Made by a program: the position numbers and the translations under genes. Of a stretch of 64,000 nt of DNA, positions 17,522 to 27,075 are shown piece by piece. Positions within the stretch are counted from its first letter, which is position 1; the number at the start of each line of letters is the position of its first letter. Source of the stretch: Calidifontimicrobium sp035325925 (GTDB taxonomy: Bacteria; Pseudomonadota; Gammaproteobacteria; Burkholderiales; Burkholderiaceae_C); NCBI RefSeq assembly GCF_035325925.1, contig NZ_DAOKZA010000001.1:124001-188000 (forward strand). Direction: 5' to 3'. A model generated the notes under the pieces. It saw only the letters and a list, made by a program, of their open reading frames with translations. It was not told the DNA's origin and searched no databases.

Positions 17522-18599
17522 CGGGCAACTCCACGACGAGCCGGCGGCCGTCGCCGCCGGGGGGGGAAACGACGCGGCCGCCGCGGTCGGCCGACATCGC
17601 GTCGACCTGCTCGCGCACGGCCGCCGACGGCGGCTGAGGCAGCTCGATGTCGAGCCGCAGGCGACCGGTCCGTCGCTCGGCGGCCAGGCGCAGCGTCGCG
17701 CCGACGTCAGGCTCGCGCAACTGCTCGTCGAGCAGCGACAGCACGATGCCGGGCACGAACGGCGCATCGCCCGCGGCTTGGGCCTGCCGCCCATCGAGGC
17801 GCAGCGTCGACAGGCCGCCGTGCGCGCGCACATCGAGGTAGGCCGACGCCAGCGCCAGTTCTTGGCCCAGCGTCGGCGACGCCTCGCGCGTGTGCGAGGT
17901 GGCCAGGCGGAGGAACCCGATCAGCCGGTCGAGCAGTCGTTCGGCGTGTGCCGGGTCGTCGCGGTACGCCTGCGCGACCACGCCGACCAGCCCCAGCACC
18001 ACCTGCGGGTCGACGCGGCCCTGCAACGCGCGCAGGCGTGCCGCGGCGACGCGCCGCTCGGCCTCTCGCTGCGCGCGGCGCAAGCTGGCCAGCCGTCGCA
18101 TCGCGAGGTCGCGCCGATGGCGCTGTCGCTCGTACGCGAAGACGAAAGGTGCCACGACCAGCCCGAGGTAGCCGAGCAGCAGGGCCTGCGCCGTTGGCGC
18201 CATCGAGCGACCGACGCCGAGCGCGATCGGCGGCGTCCAGGGGTCGACCAGCCACAGCACCATGCGGCCGCCGACGATGCCCAGCGTCACCGCCGCCGCC
18301 CACAGCAGGCGAGGCCACGGCGGCAGTGTCGAGCGCGCCAGCCGGCGCGCGGCGAGTATCAGCACGACCGCGGTCGGCACGCTGTACACGAGGTTGCCGG
18401 ACACCCGCGCCGCCACGGTCCCGACGTCGAACTCCCCCAGCGACGGGTCGAGCGCGTACGTCAGTCGCGGTCCCGCGTCGGCGACCACGATCATCGCGAC
18501 CAGCAGCAGGTCGTGCCGCCAGGCCGACGCCAAGCGGTGCGCCGGTGCACGGAAGCCCGCGCGCAGCACCGGTGCGTCGAGCGTGGCCGTGGTGCCCAT
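17505..18599 (-). CDS. degenerate LytS-like sensor kinase (probable pseudokinase)
   Basis: The 364-residue protein has an N-terminal region of about four or five membrane helices, then a cytoplasmic part that aligns with the neighbouring LytS-type kinase. The phospho-acceptor motif is lost: where the neighbour has EPHFLFNTL, this protein has DPQVVLGLV, with Gln199 in place of His. The ATP-binding N box (ENAIKHG in the neighbour) reads DEQLREP, and the glycine-rich G box is missing. It is otherwise full length with no stops, so it looks maintained rather than decaying. It may sense a signal or modulate its partner kinase; that is inference. It starts four bases after the upstream kinase stop. 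Confidence 0.82.
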   Translation of the reverse strand: MGTTATLDAPVLRAGFRAPAHRLASAWRHDLLLVAMIVVADAGPRLTYALDPSLGEFDVGTVAARVSGNLVYSVPTAVVLILAARRLARSTLPPWPRLLWAAAVTLGIVGGRMVLWLVDPWTPPIALGVGRSMAPTAQALLLGYLGLVVAPFVFAYERQRHRRDLAMRRLASLRRAQREAERRVAAARLRALQGRVDPQVVLGLVGVVAQAYRDDPAHAERLLDRLIGFLRLATSHTREASPTLGQELALASAYLDVRAHGGLSTLRLDGRQAQAAGDAPFVPGIVLSLLDEQLREPDVGATLRLAAERRTGRLRLDIELPQPPSAAVREQVDAMSADRGGRVVSPPGGDGRRLVVELPDDRND

Positions 18600-18603
18600 C
18601 GCG

Positions 18604-19722
18604 TCAGCCTGCGTTGGCCGGCAGGTGGACGACCGCGGTGACGCCGGGGCCGTCGTCGCGGCTGCGCAGCTCGAGCCCGGCGCGGCGACCGAACAGCGTG
18701 GCGAGTCGTCGGCGCACGTTGGTCAAGCCGACGCCGGTGCCGCCGGCGGCGGCGCCGAAGCCGACGCCGTCGTCGCGCACCTCGACGGTCAGCGTCGCGC
18801 CGTCGCGCCGCGCGCACACGACGACGCGGCCGCCGTCGGCCTTTGGCTCGAGGCCGTGCTTGATCGCGTTCTCGACCAGGGTCAGCAGCAGCACCGGCGG
18901 GAACTCGAGCGCGCGCAGCGGCGCCGGCACTTCGACGGCATAGACCAGTCGCGCACCCATGCGCATGCGAAACAGTGCCAGATAGGCCTCGACGAGCGTC
19001 AACTCGTCGCCGAGCGTCGCGCGACGCTGGCGCAACTGCGGCAGCGCCGAGCGCAGGTAGCGCTGCAGCTGCTCGGTCATCTGCGCAGCCGAGTCCGGCT
19101 GCGTGCGGTACAGGCGCCGCAGGTTGGCCAGCGTGTTGAACAGGAAGTGCGGTTCGATCTGCGCCTGCAGCTGCTGCAGGCGCTGCTCGATCTCCTCGCG
19201 CTCGAGGCGCGCACGGTCGGCGCCGACGTCGAGCGCCTGTGCGTCGAGCCGGCGCGTGCGCCGGTCGGCGTCGGTGATCAGCGCGCAGAACACGGGCGGC
19301 GTCGCCCAGATGATCGCCTGCCCGATCACGCCGCGCGCGTCCGGGAGTCGCTCGAAGTCCCAGGCGACGACCAGGAAAGCGAGGACGAGTCCGCAGGTGG
19401 CGGCGACCAGGATGACGACGAAGGGCAGCAGCCGCCACGGTGCATCGCGCGGCAGCAGCTCGTCGACCAGCACGTAGGTCAGCAATAGGCCGATGGACAC
19501 CGGCAGCAGCTCGAGCGTGTGCCGCAACAGCTCGAGAACGATCTCGGCACCGCCGTAGAACTCGACCACACCGGGCTCCTGCAGCAGCCGCGTCGACATG
19601 AGCAGTGTCATCGCGAGGGCCAGGGCCAGCCGGTGCGGCGCCAGCGCCTGCCGCGCGCGCAGCCAGCCGCTCGAGACCGGGGGCTCGGCGGGCGGTGGGG
19701 TGAGGTGCATCCCGCGCAGCAT
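18604..19722 (-). CDS. LytS/AlgZ-type sensor histidine kinase
   Basis: This 372-residue kinase has about four N-terminal membrane helices (residues 32-150), a coiled coil rich in Glu and Arg, then the His_kinase motif IEPHFLFNTL with His192. The ATPase part has an intact N box (LVENAIKHG) and G box (RDDGVGFG, GVGLTNVRRRL). It is the first gene of the operon kinase, pseudokinase, LytTR regulator, cupin. The start is uncertain: ATGs at 19722 and 19710 are both plausible with weak Shine-Dalgarno sites. The signal sensed is unknown. Confidence 0.9.
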   Translation of the reverse strand: MLRGMHLTPPPAEPPVSSGWLRARQALAPHRLALALAMTLLMSTRLLQEPGVVEFYGGAEIVLELLRHTLELLPVSIGLLLTYVLVDELLPRDAPWRLLPFVVILVAATCGLVLAFLVVAWDFERLPDARGVIGQAIIWATPPVFCALITDADRRTRRLDAQALDVGADRARLEREEIEQRLQQLQAQIEPHFLFNTLANLRRLYRTQPDSAAQMTEQLQRYLRSALPQLRQRRATLGDELTLVEAYLALFRMRMGARLVYAVEVPAPLRALEFPPVLLLTLVENAIKHGLEPKADGGRVVVCARRDGATLTVEVRDDGVGFGAAAGGTGVGLTNVRRRLATLFGRRAGLELRSRDDGPGVTAVVHLPANAG

Positions 19723-19859
19723 CACCTGGGCCCGAAGCCCGCCGATTATCGACAGCGGGCTCGCGCAGGAAACCCCGGAATGCGACGGAGGCGGCGCGAC
19801 ACCCGATGGTTGCCGTCGGGCGCCGATGGAGCCCCGCCGCGCGCGTCGCGACCAGGGGC

Positions 19860-21086
19860 CTACAGCCGCCCGCCGGCGCGGTACGCCTCGCGGCGGGCCG
19901 CGGGCACGACGGCGTTGAACGCCAGCGGCGTGACCAGCGTCGTCGCCAGCCCCATCAGCACCAGCACCGAGAACAGCTCGATGCCGATGAAGCCGCGTTC
20001 GTAGGCGATGCTCGCCACCACCAGTTCCATCGCGCCGCGGCCGTTGAGCACGCAGCCCAGCGCCAGCGCCAGCGCCTCGCGGTGGGTCATGCCGGCGCGC
20101 CGGCCGCCCCACCATCCGGCCAGCACCTTCGACGCGACGGCGGCGAGCAGCACGACGACAACGAAGGGGACGTCGTCGAGCGAGTGCAGCGCGAACTCGA
20201 GCCCGATGTAGGCGAAGAACACCGGCGCGAGGAACCCGCCGGTGACCGACGCCAGCGTGCGGCGCAGGTCGTCGTAGCGCGACGCGACGAAGTGGCGCTG
20301 GTCGAGCAGCAGCGCGCCGAAGAAGGCGCCGATCACGAAGTGGAAGCCCAGCGCCTCGCTGACCGTGCCGACGAGCATCACGAACAGGATCACGACGCCG
20401 AACAGGGCCTCGGGGCCGAGCACCGCGACGATGCGCTCGGGCACCGCGGCGATGTTCACGCCGCGCCGCTCGAGCAGGTGCAGGCTGGCGTTGAGCGCGA
20501 CGATCGTCGCCGCCAGCGCCAGCAGCTTGAGCGTCACCGTCGACCCGGCGGCGGCCACCGCGCTCCAGGTGGTCTGCTCGGGCAGCGCCAGCAGCACGCC
20601 CAGCACGAACAGCGCCAGCACGTCGTTGATCACCGCGGTCGACACCGCGAGGTGCCCGATCGGCGTGGCGAGCATGCCGAAGTCCTCGAGCATCTTCACC
20701 GCCACCGGCAGCGCGGTGATCGAGATGCACAGCCCGAGGAACACGGTGCGCATCACGTCGAGGTCGAAGGCCAGCGCGACCGCCACGCCGACGCCGAACG
20801 GCAGCACGAAGCCCAGCAGCGCGACCAGCAGCCCGCCGCCGCGCAGCGCCGTGACGATGTCGCGCAGCCGCATCTCGAGGCCGGCCGAGAGCACGACGAG
20901 GAAGATCGCCAGCGACGCGATGCCCGACAGCGCCGCGTTCGGCTCGACCCATCCGAACACGCTGGGGCCGAGCAGCACGCCGGCGAGCATCTCGCCGACG
21001 ATGGCCGGCTGGCCGTAGCGGGTGGCCAGGTGGCCGAGCAGGCGCGCGGCCACCAGCACGGCGAGCAGGCTGGTCAGGACTTGCAT
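19860..21086 (-). CDS. CPA2-family cation:proton antiporter
   Basis: The 408-residue membrane protein has about 12 hydrophobic helices and CPA2 hallmarks: ARLLGHLATRYGQPAIVGEMLAG at the start, a LSAGLEM segment, the VSTAVINDVLALF ion-binding region and GFLAPVFFAYIGLE. It ends without the cytosolic RCK/TrkA domain found in KefB-type systems, so it is the short Na+/H+ or K+/H+ exchanger type. Ion specificity is not predictable. It is separated from the kinase operon by about 140 bases. Confidence 0.9.
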   Translation of the reverse strand: MQVLTSLLAVLVAARLLGHLATRYGQPAIVGEMLAGVLLGPSVFGWVEPNAALSGIASLAIFLVVLSAGLEMRLRDIVTALRGGGLLVALLGFVLPFGVGVAVALAFDLDVMRTVFLGLCISITALPVAVKMLEDFGMLATPIGHLAVSTAVINDVLALFVLGVLLALPEQTTWSAVAAAGSTVTLKLLALAATIVALNASLHLLERRGVNIAAVPERIVAVLGPEALFGVVILFVMLVGTVSEALGFHFVIGAFFGALLLDQRHFVASRYDDLRRTLASVTGGFLAPVFFAYIGLEFALHSLDDVPFVVVVLLAAVASKVLAGWWGGRRAGMTHREALALALGCVLNGRGAMELVVASIAYERGFIGIELFSVLVLMGLATTLVTPLAFNAVVPAARREAYRAGGRL

Positions 21087-21129
21087 GCGGGCGCGCGGCG
21101 TCGCGGCGGGTGCTGCGGCGTGCGGGTCG

Positions 21130-22056
21130 TCAGCGCGTGTGCCACAGCCAGGCGGCGCCGCGCACGCCCGACGCGTCGCCGTGGGCCGCAGGCCGCAGCG
21201 TGGTGCGCAGCGGCTCGCCCGGCGCGCCGGCCGCGAACACCCAGCGGTGCCACAGCGCCGGCACGCGTGCGTACAGCCCGGCCAGCCGCGACAGGCCGCC
21301 GCCGAGCACGATCACGTCGGGGTCGAGCAGGTTGACCACGCCGGCCAGCGCGCGCGCCAGGCGCTGCGCGTGGCGTTCGAGCGTCGCGGCGCACGCGGCG
21401 TCGCCGGCGGTGGCGCGCTGCGCGATCTGCGCCGCGTCGATCGCCCCGCCGCCGTGGCGACGGTGGTCAGCCGCCAGCGCCGGGCCGCTGAGCCAGGTCT
21501 CGATGCAGCCGCGCTGGCCGCAGTAACACGGCAGCGGCGGGTCGTCGTCGCCGGCCCAGGGCAGCGGGTTGTGCCCCCACTCGCCGGCCAGGCCGTTGAC
21601 GCCGGCCAGCACGCGTCCGCGCACCGCGATGCCGCCGCCGACCCCCGTGCCCAGGACGACCGCGAATACCACTTCGGCGCCGGCCCCGGCACCGTCGGTG
21701 GCCTCGGACAGCGCGAGGCAGTTCGCGTCGTTGGACAGGCGCAGCGGCTGGCCGAGCCGGGCCTCGAGGTCGCGCTGCAGCGCGCGGCCGTTCAGGCAGG
21801 TCGAGTTCGCGTTCTTCACGCGGCCCGCCGGCGTCAGCGCACCCGGGTGGCCGACGCCGACCGTCAGGTCGCGGCCGGTGGCGGCGCGCGCCCGGGCCAC
21901 CAGCGCGGCGACCGCGTCGAGCGTCGCGTCGTAGTCGCCGGCCGGCGTGGGCACGCGCTCGCGCCATGGCACCGTGCCGTCGGCGGCGAGCACCGCGGCC
22001 TCGACCTTCGTGCCGCCGAGGTCGATGCCCAGCGCCGGCGGTGACGCCGTGCCCAT
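21130..22056 (-). CDS. ROK-family sugar kinase (fructokinase-like)
   Basis: The 308-residue protein has the ROK ATP-binding start LGIDLGGTKVEAAVL, the catalytic LSNDANCLALSEA segment, GTGVGGGI and the zinc-binding CYCGQRGCIET motif. Overall it resembles Mak-type fructokinase or N-acetylglucosamine kinase. No transporter or sugar operon lies beside it, so the substrate is open. The DNA-binding domain of ROK repressors is absent. The ATG at 22056 gives the standard start. It lies 22 bases downstream of the aminopeptidase gene and may be co-transcribed with it. Confidence 0.9.
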   Translation of the reverse strand: MGTASPPALGIDLGGTKVEAAVLAADGTVPWRERVPTPAGDYDATLDAVAALVARARAATGRDLTVGVGHPGALTPAGRVKNANSTCLNGRALQRDLEARLGQPLRLSNDANCLALSEATDGAGAGAEVVFAVVLGTGVGGGIAVRGRVLAGVNGLAGEWGHNPLPWAGDDDPPLPCYCGQRGCIETWLSGPALAADHRRHGGGAIDAAQIAQRATAGDAACAATLERHAQRLARALAGVVNLLDPDVIVLGGGLSRLAGLYARVPALWHRWVFAAGAPGEPLRTTLRPAAHGDASGVRGAAWLWHTR

Positions 22057-22078
22057 CGTGCGGCCGCCGTCGTGCGGT

Positions 22079-23890
22079 TCAGAGCGGCCGCGTGCGCGCG
22101 TCGAGCCAGGCGAGCGCGTCGCCGTCGACCCGCGGTGCCAGCCGCTCGCGCACCGTGGCGTGGTAGCGGTCGAGCCACGCGACCTCGGCCGCGTCGAGCA
22201 GCGCACGCTCGATGCAGCGCGTGTCGATCGGGCACAGCGTGAGCGTCTCGAACTCGAGGAACTCGCCGAACTCCTCGGGCGCGGCCAGCGACGCCGGCAC
22301 GTTGAGCACCAGGTTCTCGATGCGCACGCCCCAGCGCCCGGGGCGGTACACGCCCGGCTCGATCGAGGTGATCATGCCCGGCTGCATCGCGGTGGTCGGT
22401 TCGGGCATCGCGCGGCTGATCGACTGCGGGCCCTCGTGCACGTTGAGGAAATAGCCCACGCCGTGGCCGGTGCCGTGACCGTAGTCCATCCCCGCCGCCC
22501 ACAGCGGCGCGCGCGCGACGGCGTCGAGCGCCGGCGCCGGCCAGCCGCGCGGGAAGCGTGTGCGCGACAGCGCGATCGTGCCCTTGAGCACGCGCGTGTA
22601 GTCGTGCCTCATCGCCGCGCTGGGCGTGCCCACCGGCCACACGCGCGTGATGTCGGTGGTGCCGCCCAGGTACTGGCCGCCGGAGTCGATCAGCAGCAGC
22701 GAGTCACCCTCGATCGCCGCGTGCGACGCCGGCGTCGCGCGGTAGTGCGGCATCGCGCCGTTGGCGCCGAAGCCGGCGATGGTCGGGAAGCTCAGGCCGA
22801 CGAAGCCCGGCTGCTTCGCGCGTTCGGCGCCGAGCCACTCGTCGACGGTCAGCTCGGTCAGCCGCTCGCCGCGCGCCAGCGCTGCCTCGAAGCGCGCGTA
22901 GAAGCGGCACATCGCGGCGCCGTCGATCGCCATCGTCTCGCGCACGAAGGCCGCCTCGGCGTCGGTCTTGCGGCTCTTGGCCAGCGTGCTCGGGTTGATC
23001 GCCTCGACCACCGTCACGCCCTCGGGCACGCGGTCGCGGAACGCCAGCGTGATGCGCTTCGGGTCGACGAGCAGCGTCGCGCCCGCCGGCAGCGCGGCCA
23101 GCGCCGCGGCGGCGCGCGCGTAGTCGTCGACCGCGACGCCGTCGGCGGCCAGCGCGGCGACGACGTCGGCCGTCAGCTTGCCGGCGCCGACGAACAGCGT
23201 CGCCGCGTCGGCGGCGACCAGCAGGTGCGCGAGGAACACCGGGTTGTAGTCGACGTCGGCGCCGCGCAGGTTGGTGATCCAGGCGATGTCGTCGACGGTC
23301 GACACGAAGTGGTGCGTGGCGCCGCGCTCGCGCATCGCGGCGCGCAGCTGCGCGAGCTTGTCGGCGCGCTTCACCGCGGCCTGCGGCGCGCGGTGTTCGT
23401 ACACCGCCGCGGCCGGCAGCGCCGGGCGGTCGGGCCAGGCGTCGGCGAGCAGGTCGAGGTCGGTGCGCAGCGTCACGCCGGCCTTGTCGAGCGCGGCGCG
23501 CAGCGTCTGCGCGGCCGCCAGCCCGAGCACCGCGCCATCGACGGCCACCGTCGAGCCGGCCCGGACGTGCGACGCCAGCCAGTCGACGTGCGCGGTGGCG
23601 TTGCCGGTAGGGATCTTCTCCAGCGCGATGCCGCTGCCGGCCAGCTCGGCCTCGGCCTGCACCCAGTAGCGGCTGTCGGCGAACAGCGCCGCCTCGTCGG
23701 CGGTGACCACCAGCGTGCCCATCGAGCCGGTGAAACCCGACAGCCACTCGCGGCCCTGCCAGCGTCCGGGCAGGTACTCGGACAGGTGCGGGTCGCTCGA
23801 AGGCACCAGCAGCGCGCTCACGCCGTGGCGCGCGAGCGCCTCGCGCACGCGCGCCAGGCGCAGTCGGATCGGGGAGGTGCGGGTGTCCAT
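22079..23890 (-). CDS. Xaa-Pro aminopeptidase (M24B), three-domain form
   Basis: This 603-residue protein is the long eukaryote-like aminopeptidase P form rather than the 440-residue PepP. It has two creatinase-like N-terminal domains and a C-terminal pita-bread catalytic domain. Metal-ligand segments are visible: LLIDSGGQYLGGTTDITR (two Asp), GHGTGHGVGYFLNVHEGP (His) and SIEPGVYRPGRWGVRIEN (two Glu). It removes N-terminal residues next to proline. The ATG at 23890 has GGAG six bases before it; an ATG at 23914 is a possible longer start. The gene is followed closely by the ROK kinase. Confidence 0.93.
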   Translation of the reverse strand: MDTRTSPIRLRLARVREALARHGVSALLVPSSDPHLSEYLPGRWQGREWLSGFTGSMGTLVVTADEAALFADSRYWVQAEAELAGSGIALEKIPTGNATAHVDWLASHVRAGSTVAVDGAVLGLAAAQTLRAALDKAGVTLRTDLDLLADAWPDRPALPAAAVYEHRAPQAAVKRADKLAQLRAAMRERGATHHFVSTVDDIAWITNLRGADVDYNPVFLAHLLVAADAATLFVGAGKLTADVVAALAADGVAVDDYARAAAALAALPAGATLLVDPKRITLAFRDRVPEGVTVVEAINPSTLAKSRKTDAEAAFVRETMAIDGAAMCRFYARFEAALARGERLTELTVDEWLGAERAKQPGFVGLSFPTIAGFGANGAMPHYRATPASHAAIEGDSLLLIDSGGQYLGGTTDITRVWPVGTPSAAMRHDYTRVLKGTIALSRTRFPRGWPAPALDAVARAPLWAAGMDYGHGTGHGVGYFLNVHEGPQSISRAMPEPTTAMQPGMITSIEPGVYRPGRWGVRIENLVLNVPASLAAPEEFGEFLEFETLTLCPIDTRCIERALLDAAEVAWLDRYHATVRERLAPRVDGDALAWLDARTRPL

Positions 23891-23915
23891 GCGTGGCTCC
23901 GGTGCAGCGGGCATT

Positions 23916-25313
23916 CTAGGAAGCGTCGCCGGTGTTCGCCGTGCCGCGGTCGTGCGACTGCAGGCGCCGACGCACCATCTGGATGTGGCTGCGCAGCGCG
24001 TACAGCTCGTCGGCGTAGCTCAGCGGCACCGCGATGTGCTCGACGCGGCGATCGATGTCGTCGAGGCGGTGCAGCAGCTCGGCGGCGGGGCGCGAGCCCA
24101 CCGCGTCCTCGACCGCGCGCAGCTGCGCATACCAGCGGAACACGCGCGAGCGGATGCGGAACTCCACCAGCGGCGGCAGCACGCGCGACAGCGGCAGCGC
24201 GATCGCGATCACCGACACCACCACCAGCCACATGCGGTCGATCAGGTTCGCGGCCCAGAACGGCAGGTAGCGCTGCAGCCACGGCGTGCCGCCGCGGTAC
24301 ACGCGCTGCGCCTCGGTGGCCAGCGGCCACTCGGTGGCCTCGGGCTTCGGGAACTCGCCGGCGTGCTGGAACCAGCCGGCGTCGCCGTGCACCTGGCGCG
24401 CCGTCTGCACCAGCAGCTGCACCAGCGCCGGGTGCAGCGTGTCGCGCGCCAGCAGCGACGCCGCCGGCGCGACCAGCCGCACGTCGGCCGGCGGGCGGTC
24501 GGCCGCCAGGTCGACGACGCCGCGCGGCAGCACCACCGGCGTCATGAACGGGAAGCGGCGCGACAGCGCCTCGGCCTGCGCGAAGTCGAACAGCGCGATG
24601 CCCGGCGTCAGCAGCAGCATCTGCACCATCGGTGCCTCCGGCGCCGACGCCACCACCAGCGCGTCGAGCCGGCCGTCGAGCAATTCGACGACGGCGGGCG
24701 TCAGCGGCAGCTGCGACAGCCGCAGCGCGTCGACGTCGACGCGGTAGGCGTCGAACAGGCGGTGCATCAGCGGCGGCACGCCGCTGCCCGGCGCGCCGAC
24801 GTTCAGCCGCCAGCCGGCGAGCTGCGCCGGGTTGGTCAGCGCGGCGCCGCCGAGCAGGCGCTTCGCGCTGTCCTCGCGGTAGAACAGCCACACCGGCTCG
24901 TGGAACACGCTGCCCAGCGACGCCACGCCGTCGTCGGCGGGCTCGTCGACCGGGCGCTTGCCGCTGCTGCCGCCCTGCACGAAGGCCGCGTCGACACCCG
25001 ACGCCGCGTCGCGCAGCAGCGCCAGGTTGTCGGCGGCGCCGCCGGTCTCGCGCAGCACCACCTCGATGCCGTGCGCGCGCAGCGCGTCGGCGTAGCGCCG
25101 GCCGAACTCGGCGTACGCCCCCTGCGCGCCGCCGGTGGCCAGCGTGAGCCGCTTCGGCGGCGTGGGCTGCAGCACCACGTAGGCGGCGGCCAGCGCTGCC
25201 AGCACCAGCAGCAGCAGCGGCAGCTGCGCGACGACGAAGCCGCGCAGCGACTGCCACAGCGAGCGGGCGCCGTGCTCGTCGTCGGGGCGGGGTGAGGCGG
25301 CGTCGGGGCTCAT
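23916..25313 (-). CDS. TAXI-family TRAP solute receptor, membrane-anchored
   Basis: The 465-residue protein has an N-terminal membrane helix (residues 28-48), then a TAXI-type binding domain beginning LTLATGGAQGAYAEFGRRYADAL. A second hydrophobic helix near residue 365 (LIDRMWLVVVSVIAIALP) and a cytoplasmic helical tail follow. Standard TAXI receptors are soluble periplasmic proteins that feed a TRAP transporter. This longer form with a C-terminal anchor occurs without transporter genes, as here, and may be a signalling or orphan receptor. It ends 25 bases before the aminopeptidase start. Confidence 0.85.
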   Translation of the reverse strand: MSPDAASPRPDDEHGARSLWQSLRGFVVAQLPLLLLVLAALAAAYVVLQPTPPKRLTLATGGAQGAYAEFGRRYADALRAHGIEVVLRETGGAADNLALLRDAASGVDAAFVQGGSSGKRPVDEPADDGVASLGSVFHEPVWLFYREDSAKRLLGGAALTNPAQLAGWRLNVGAPGSGVPPLMHRLFDAYRVDVDALRLSQLPLTPAVVELLDGRLDALVVASAPEAPMVQMLLLTPGIALFDFAQAEALSRRFPFMTPVVLPRGVVDLAADRPPADVRLVAPAASLLARDTLHPALVQLLVQTARQVHGDAGWFQHAGEFPKPEATEWPLATEAQRVYRGGTPWLQRYLPFWAANLIDRMWLVVVSVIAIALPLSRVLPPLVEFRIRSRVFRWYAQLRAVEDAVGSRPAAELLHRLDDIDRRVEHIAVPLSYADELYALRSHIQMVRRRLQSHDRGTANTGDAS

Positions 25314-25403
25314 GGCGGTGGCGCTGCGGCGGCGGGACGCGTCGCACGGTAGCACGCGCGACGGCGCTAGGATCGCGGCCCGCCCCACGCACCGGCCGAC
25401 CGC

Positions 25404-26600
25404 ATGACCTTCGCTCCCGCTTCGCCCCCGACGCTGCCCGCGCTGGCGGCGCGCAACGCGCGCATCGCGCCGTTCCACGTGATGGAGCTGGTCAAGCACG
25501 CCGACGCGCTCGAGCGCGCCGGGCGATCGGTGATCCACCTGAGCATCGGCGAGCCCGACTTCACCGCACCGGCGCCGGTGCTCGACGCGCTGGCGCGCGC
25601 GGCGCGCGCAGGCGACACCGGCTACACCTCGGCGCTGGGGATCGACGCGCTGCGCCGCGCGATCGCGCGCTGGCACGGCGACGAGTTCGGCGCCGACGTC
25701 GACCCGCAACGCGTGCTGGTCACCGCCGGCGCGTCGGGGGCGCTGCTGCTGGCGTGCGCGGCGCTCGTCCACCCCGGCGCGGCGGTGCTGATGACCGACC
25801 CCGGCTACCCGTGCAACCGGCACTTCGTCGCCGCCTTCGACGGCGTGCCGCGCGCGCTGCCGGTGGGCCCGGCCACGCGCTTCCAGCTCGACGCGGCCAC
25901 GGTGCGTGCGCACTGGGCCGACGACGTGCGCGGCGTGCTGCTGGCCAGCCCGAGCAACCCCACCGGCACCTCGCTGCCGTTCGACGAGCTCGCCCGCGTC
26001 GTCGACGCGGTGCGCGAGCGCGGCGGCTTCACGATCGTCGACGAGATCTACCTGGGGCTGAGCTACGGCGCGCGGCCGCGCAGCGCGCTGTCGCTGGGCG
26101 CCGACGTGGTGGTGGTCGGCAGCTTCTCGAAGTTCTTCCACATGACCGGCTGGCGCCTGGGCTGGCTGGTGCTGCCGCCGGCGTGGGTCGACGCCTTCGA
26201 GAAGCTGGCGCAGAACCTGTACATCTGCCCGTCGGCGCTGGCGCAACGCGCCGCGCTGGCCTGCTTCGAGCCCGAGGCGATGGCCGAGTACCGCGCGCGC
26301 CGCGACGAGTTCCGCGCGCGGCGCGACTACATCGTGCCGGCGGTGCGCGAACTGGGTTTCGACGTGCCGGTCGCGCCCGACGGCGCGTTCTACGTCTGGC
26401 TCGACGCCAGCCGCTTCACCGACGACAGCGACCGCTTCGCGATCGAGCTGCTCGAGGCCACCGGCGTCGCGCTGGTGCCCGGCAAGGACTTCGGCGCCCA
26501 CGACCCGCAGCGCTGGCTGCGCCTGTCGTACGCGACGTCGATGGCGCAGTTGCACGAGGCCGTGCAGCGGCTGCGCGGGTGGCTGCGGCCGCGCGGCTGA
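25404..26600 (+). CDS. pyridoxal-phosphate aminotransferase (class I/II)
   Basis: The 398-residue fold-type I enzyme has the substrate-binding SIGEPDFTAP near residue 48, the NPTG loop in SPSNPTGTSLP, DEIYLGLSYG, and Lys243 in GSFSKFFHMTGWRLGW as the PLP-binding lysine. A conserved Arg in LRLSYATS should bind the substrate carboxylate. It belongs to the aspartate/aromatic aminotransferase group; the exact amino acid is not clear. The upstream region holds a TAGGAT hexamer but a longer leader than its leaderless-looking neighbours. Confidence 0.9.
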   Translation: MTFAPASPPTLPALAARNARIAPFHVMELVKHADALERAGRSVIHLSIGEPDFTAPAPVLDALARAARAGDTGYTSALGIDALRRAIARWHGDEFGADVDPQRVLVTAGASGALLLACAALVHPGAAVLMTDPGYPCNRHFVAAFDGVPRALPVGPATRFQLDAATVRAHWADDVRGVLLASPSNPTGTSLPFDELARVVDAVRERGGFTIVDEIYLGLSYGARPRSALSLGADVVVVGSFSKFFHMTGWRLGWLVLPPAWVDAFEKLAQNLYICPSALAQRAALACFEPEAMAEYRARRDEFRARRDYIVPAVRELGFDVPVAPDGAFYVWLDASRFTDDSDRFAIELLEATGVALVPGKDFGAHDPQRWLRLSYATSMAQLHEAVQRLRGWLRPRG

Positions 26601-26661
26601 ACCCACCGCCGGCCGTCGCGGCCGATTCCGCTCCCCGACCGAGCGTCCGCAGGACCCTGCC

Positions 26662-27075
26662 ATGGCCGGCCCGCGCGCCGCGCTGATCACGCCGCTGCGC
26701 AACATCCAGACGCACCGGCGGACGGCGGCGACGCCGCCGACGCGCTGTACGTCGGCGCGAAGGCGCGCCTCGGCCCGCTGCACGACGCCGTGCTCGCGCC
26801 GGTCGACGGATTCGGGCCGTACGACGTACGAACGCGCATCGAAGAAGACCTGCGTCAGCCTGCGGCGCCGCCGGCAGTTCGCGATGCTCGGGCCGGCCAC
26901 GCGGGACCGGGTCGAGGTGGGCCTGAACTGCGGGGCCCTGCCTGCGCACCCGCGGCCGAAGTTGCTGTCGCCCGCAGGGATGTGCCGGGCGACGACGCGC
27001 ATCGGGCGGCTCGGCGAGGTCGACGAGTCGCTGGCCGGCCGGCTGCGTGCGGCGTGCGACGCGGGCGCTCGGCGC
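26662..27075 (+). pseudogene. remnant of a DUF5655/DUF4287-like gene (deletion plus frameshift)
   Basis: Three pieces of one protein lie in order on the plus strand in shifting frames. From 26662, MAGPRAALITPLRNIQ matches the start. At about 26730-26832 in another frame, DALYVGAKARLGPLHDAVLAP and VDGFGPYDV match the middle. From about 26836, back in the first frame, ASKKTCVSLRRRRQFAMLGP and RDRVEVGLNCGALP, then GMCRATTRIGRLGEVDE match the DUF5655-type C-terminus. About 50 residues between the first two pieces are missing, and an extra base seems to lie near 26833. It has no intact reading frame. The family assignment is from memory. Confidence 0.65.
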
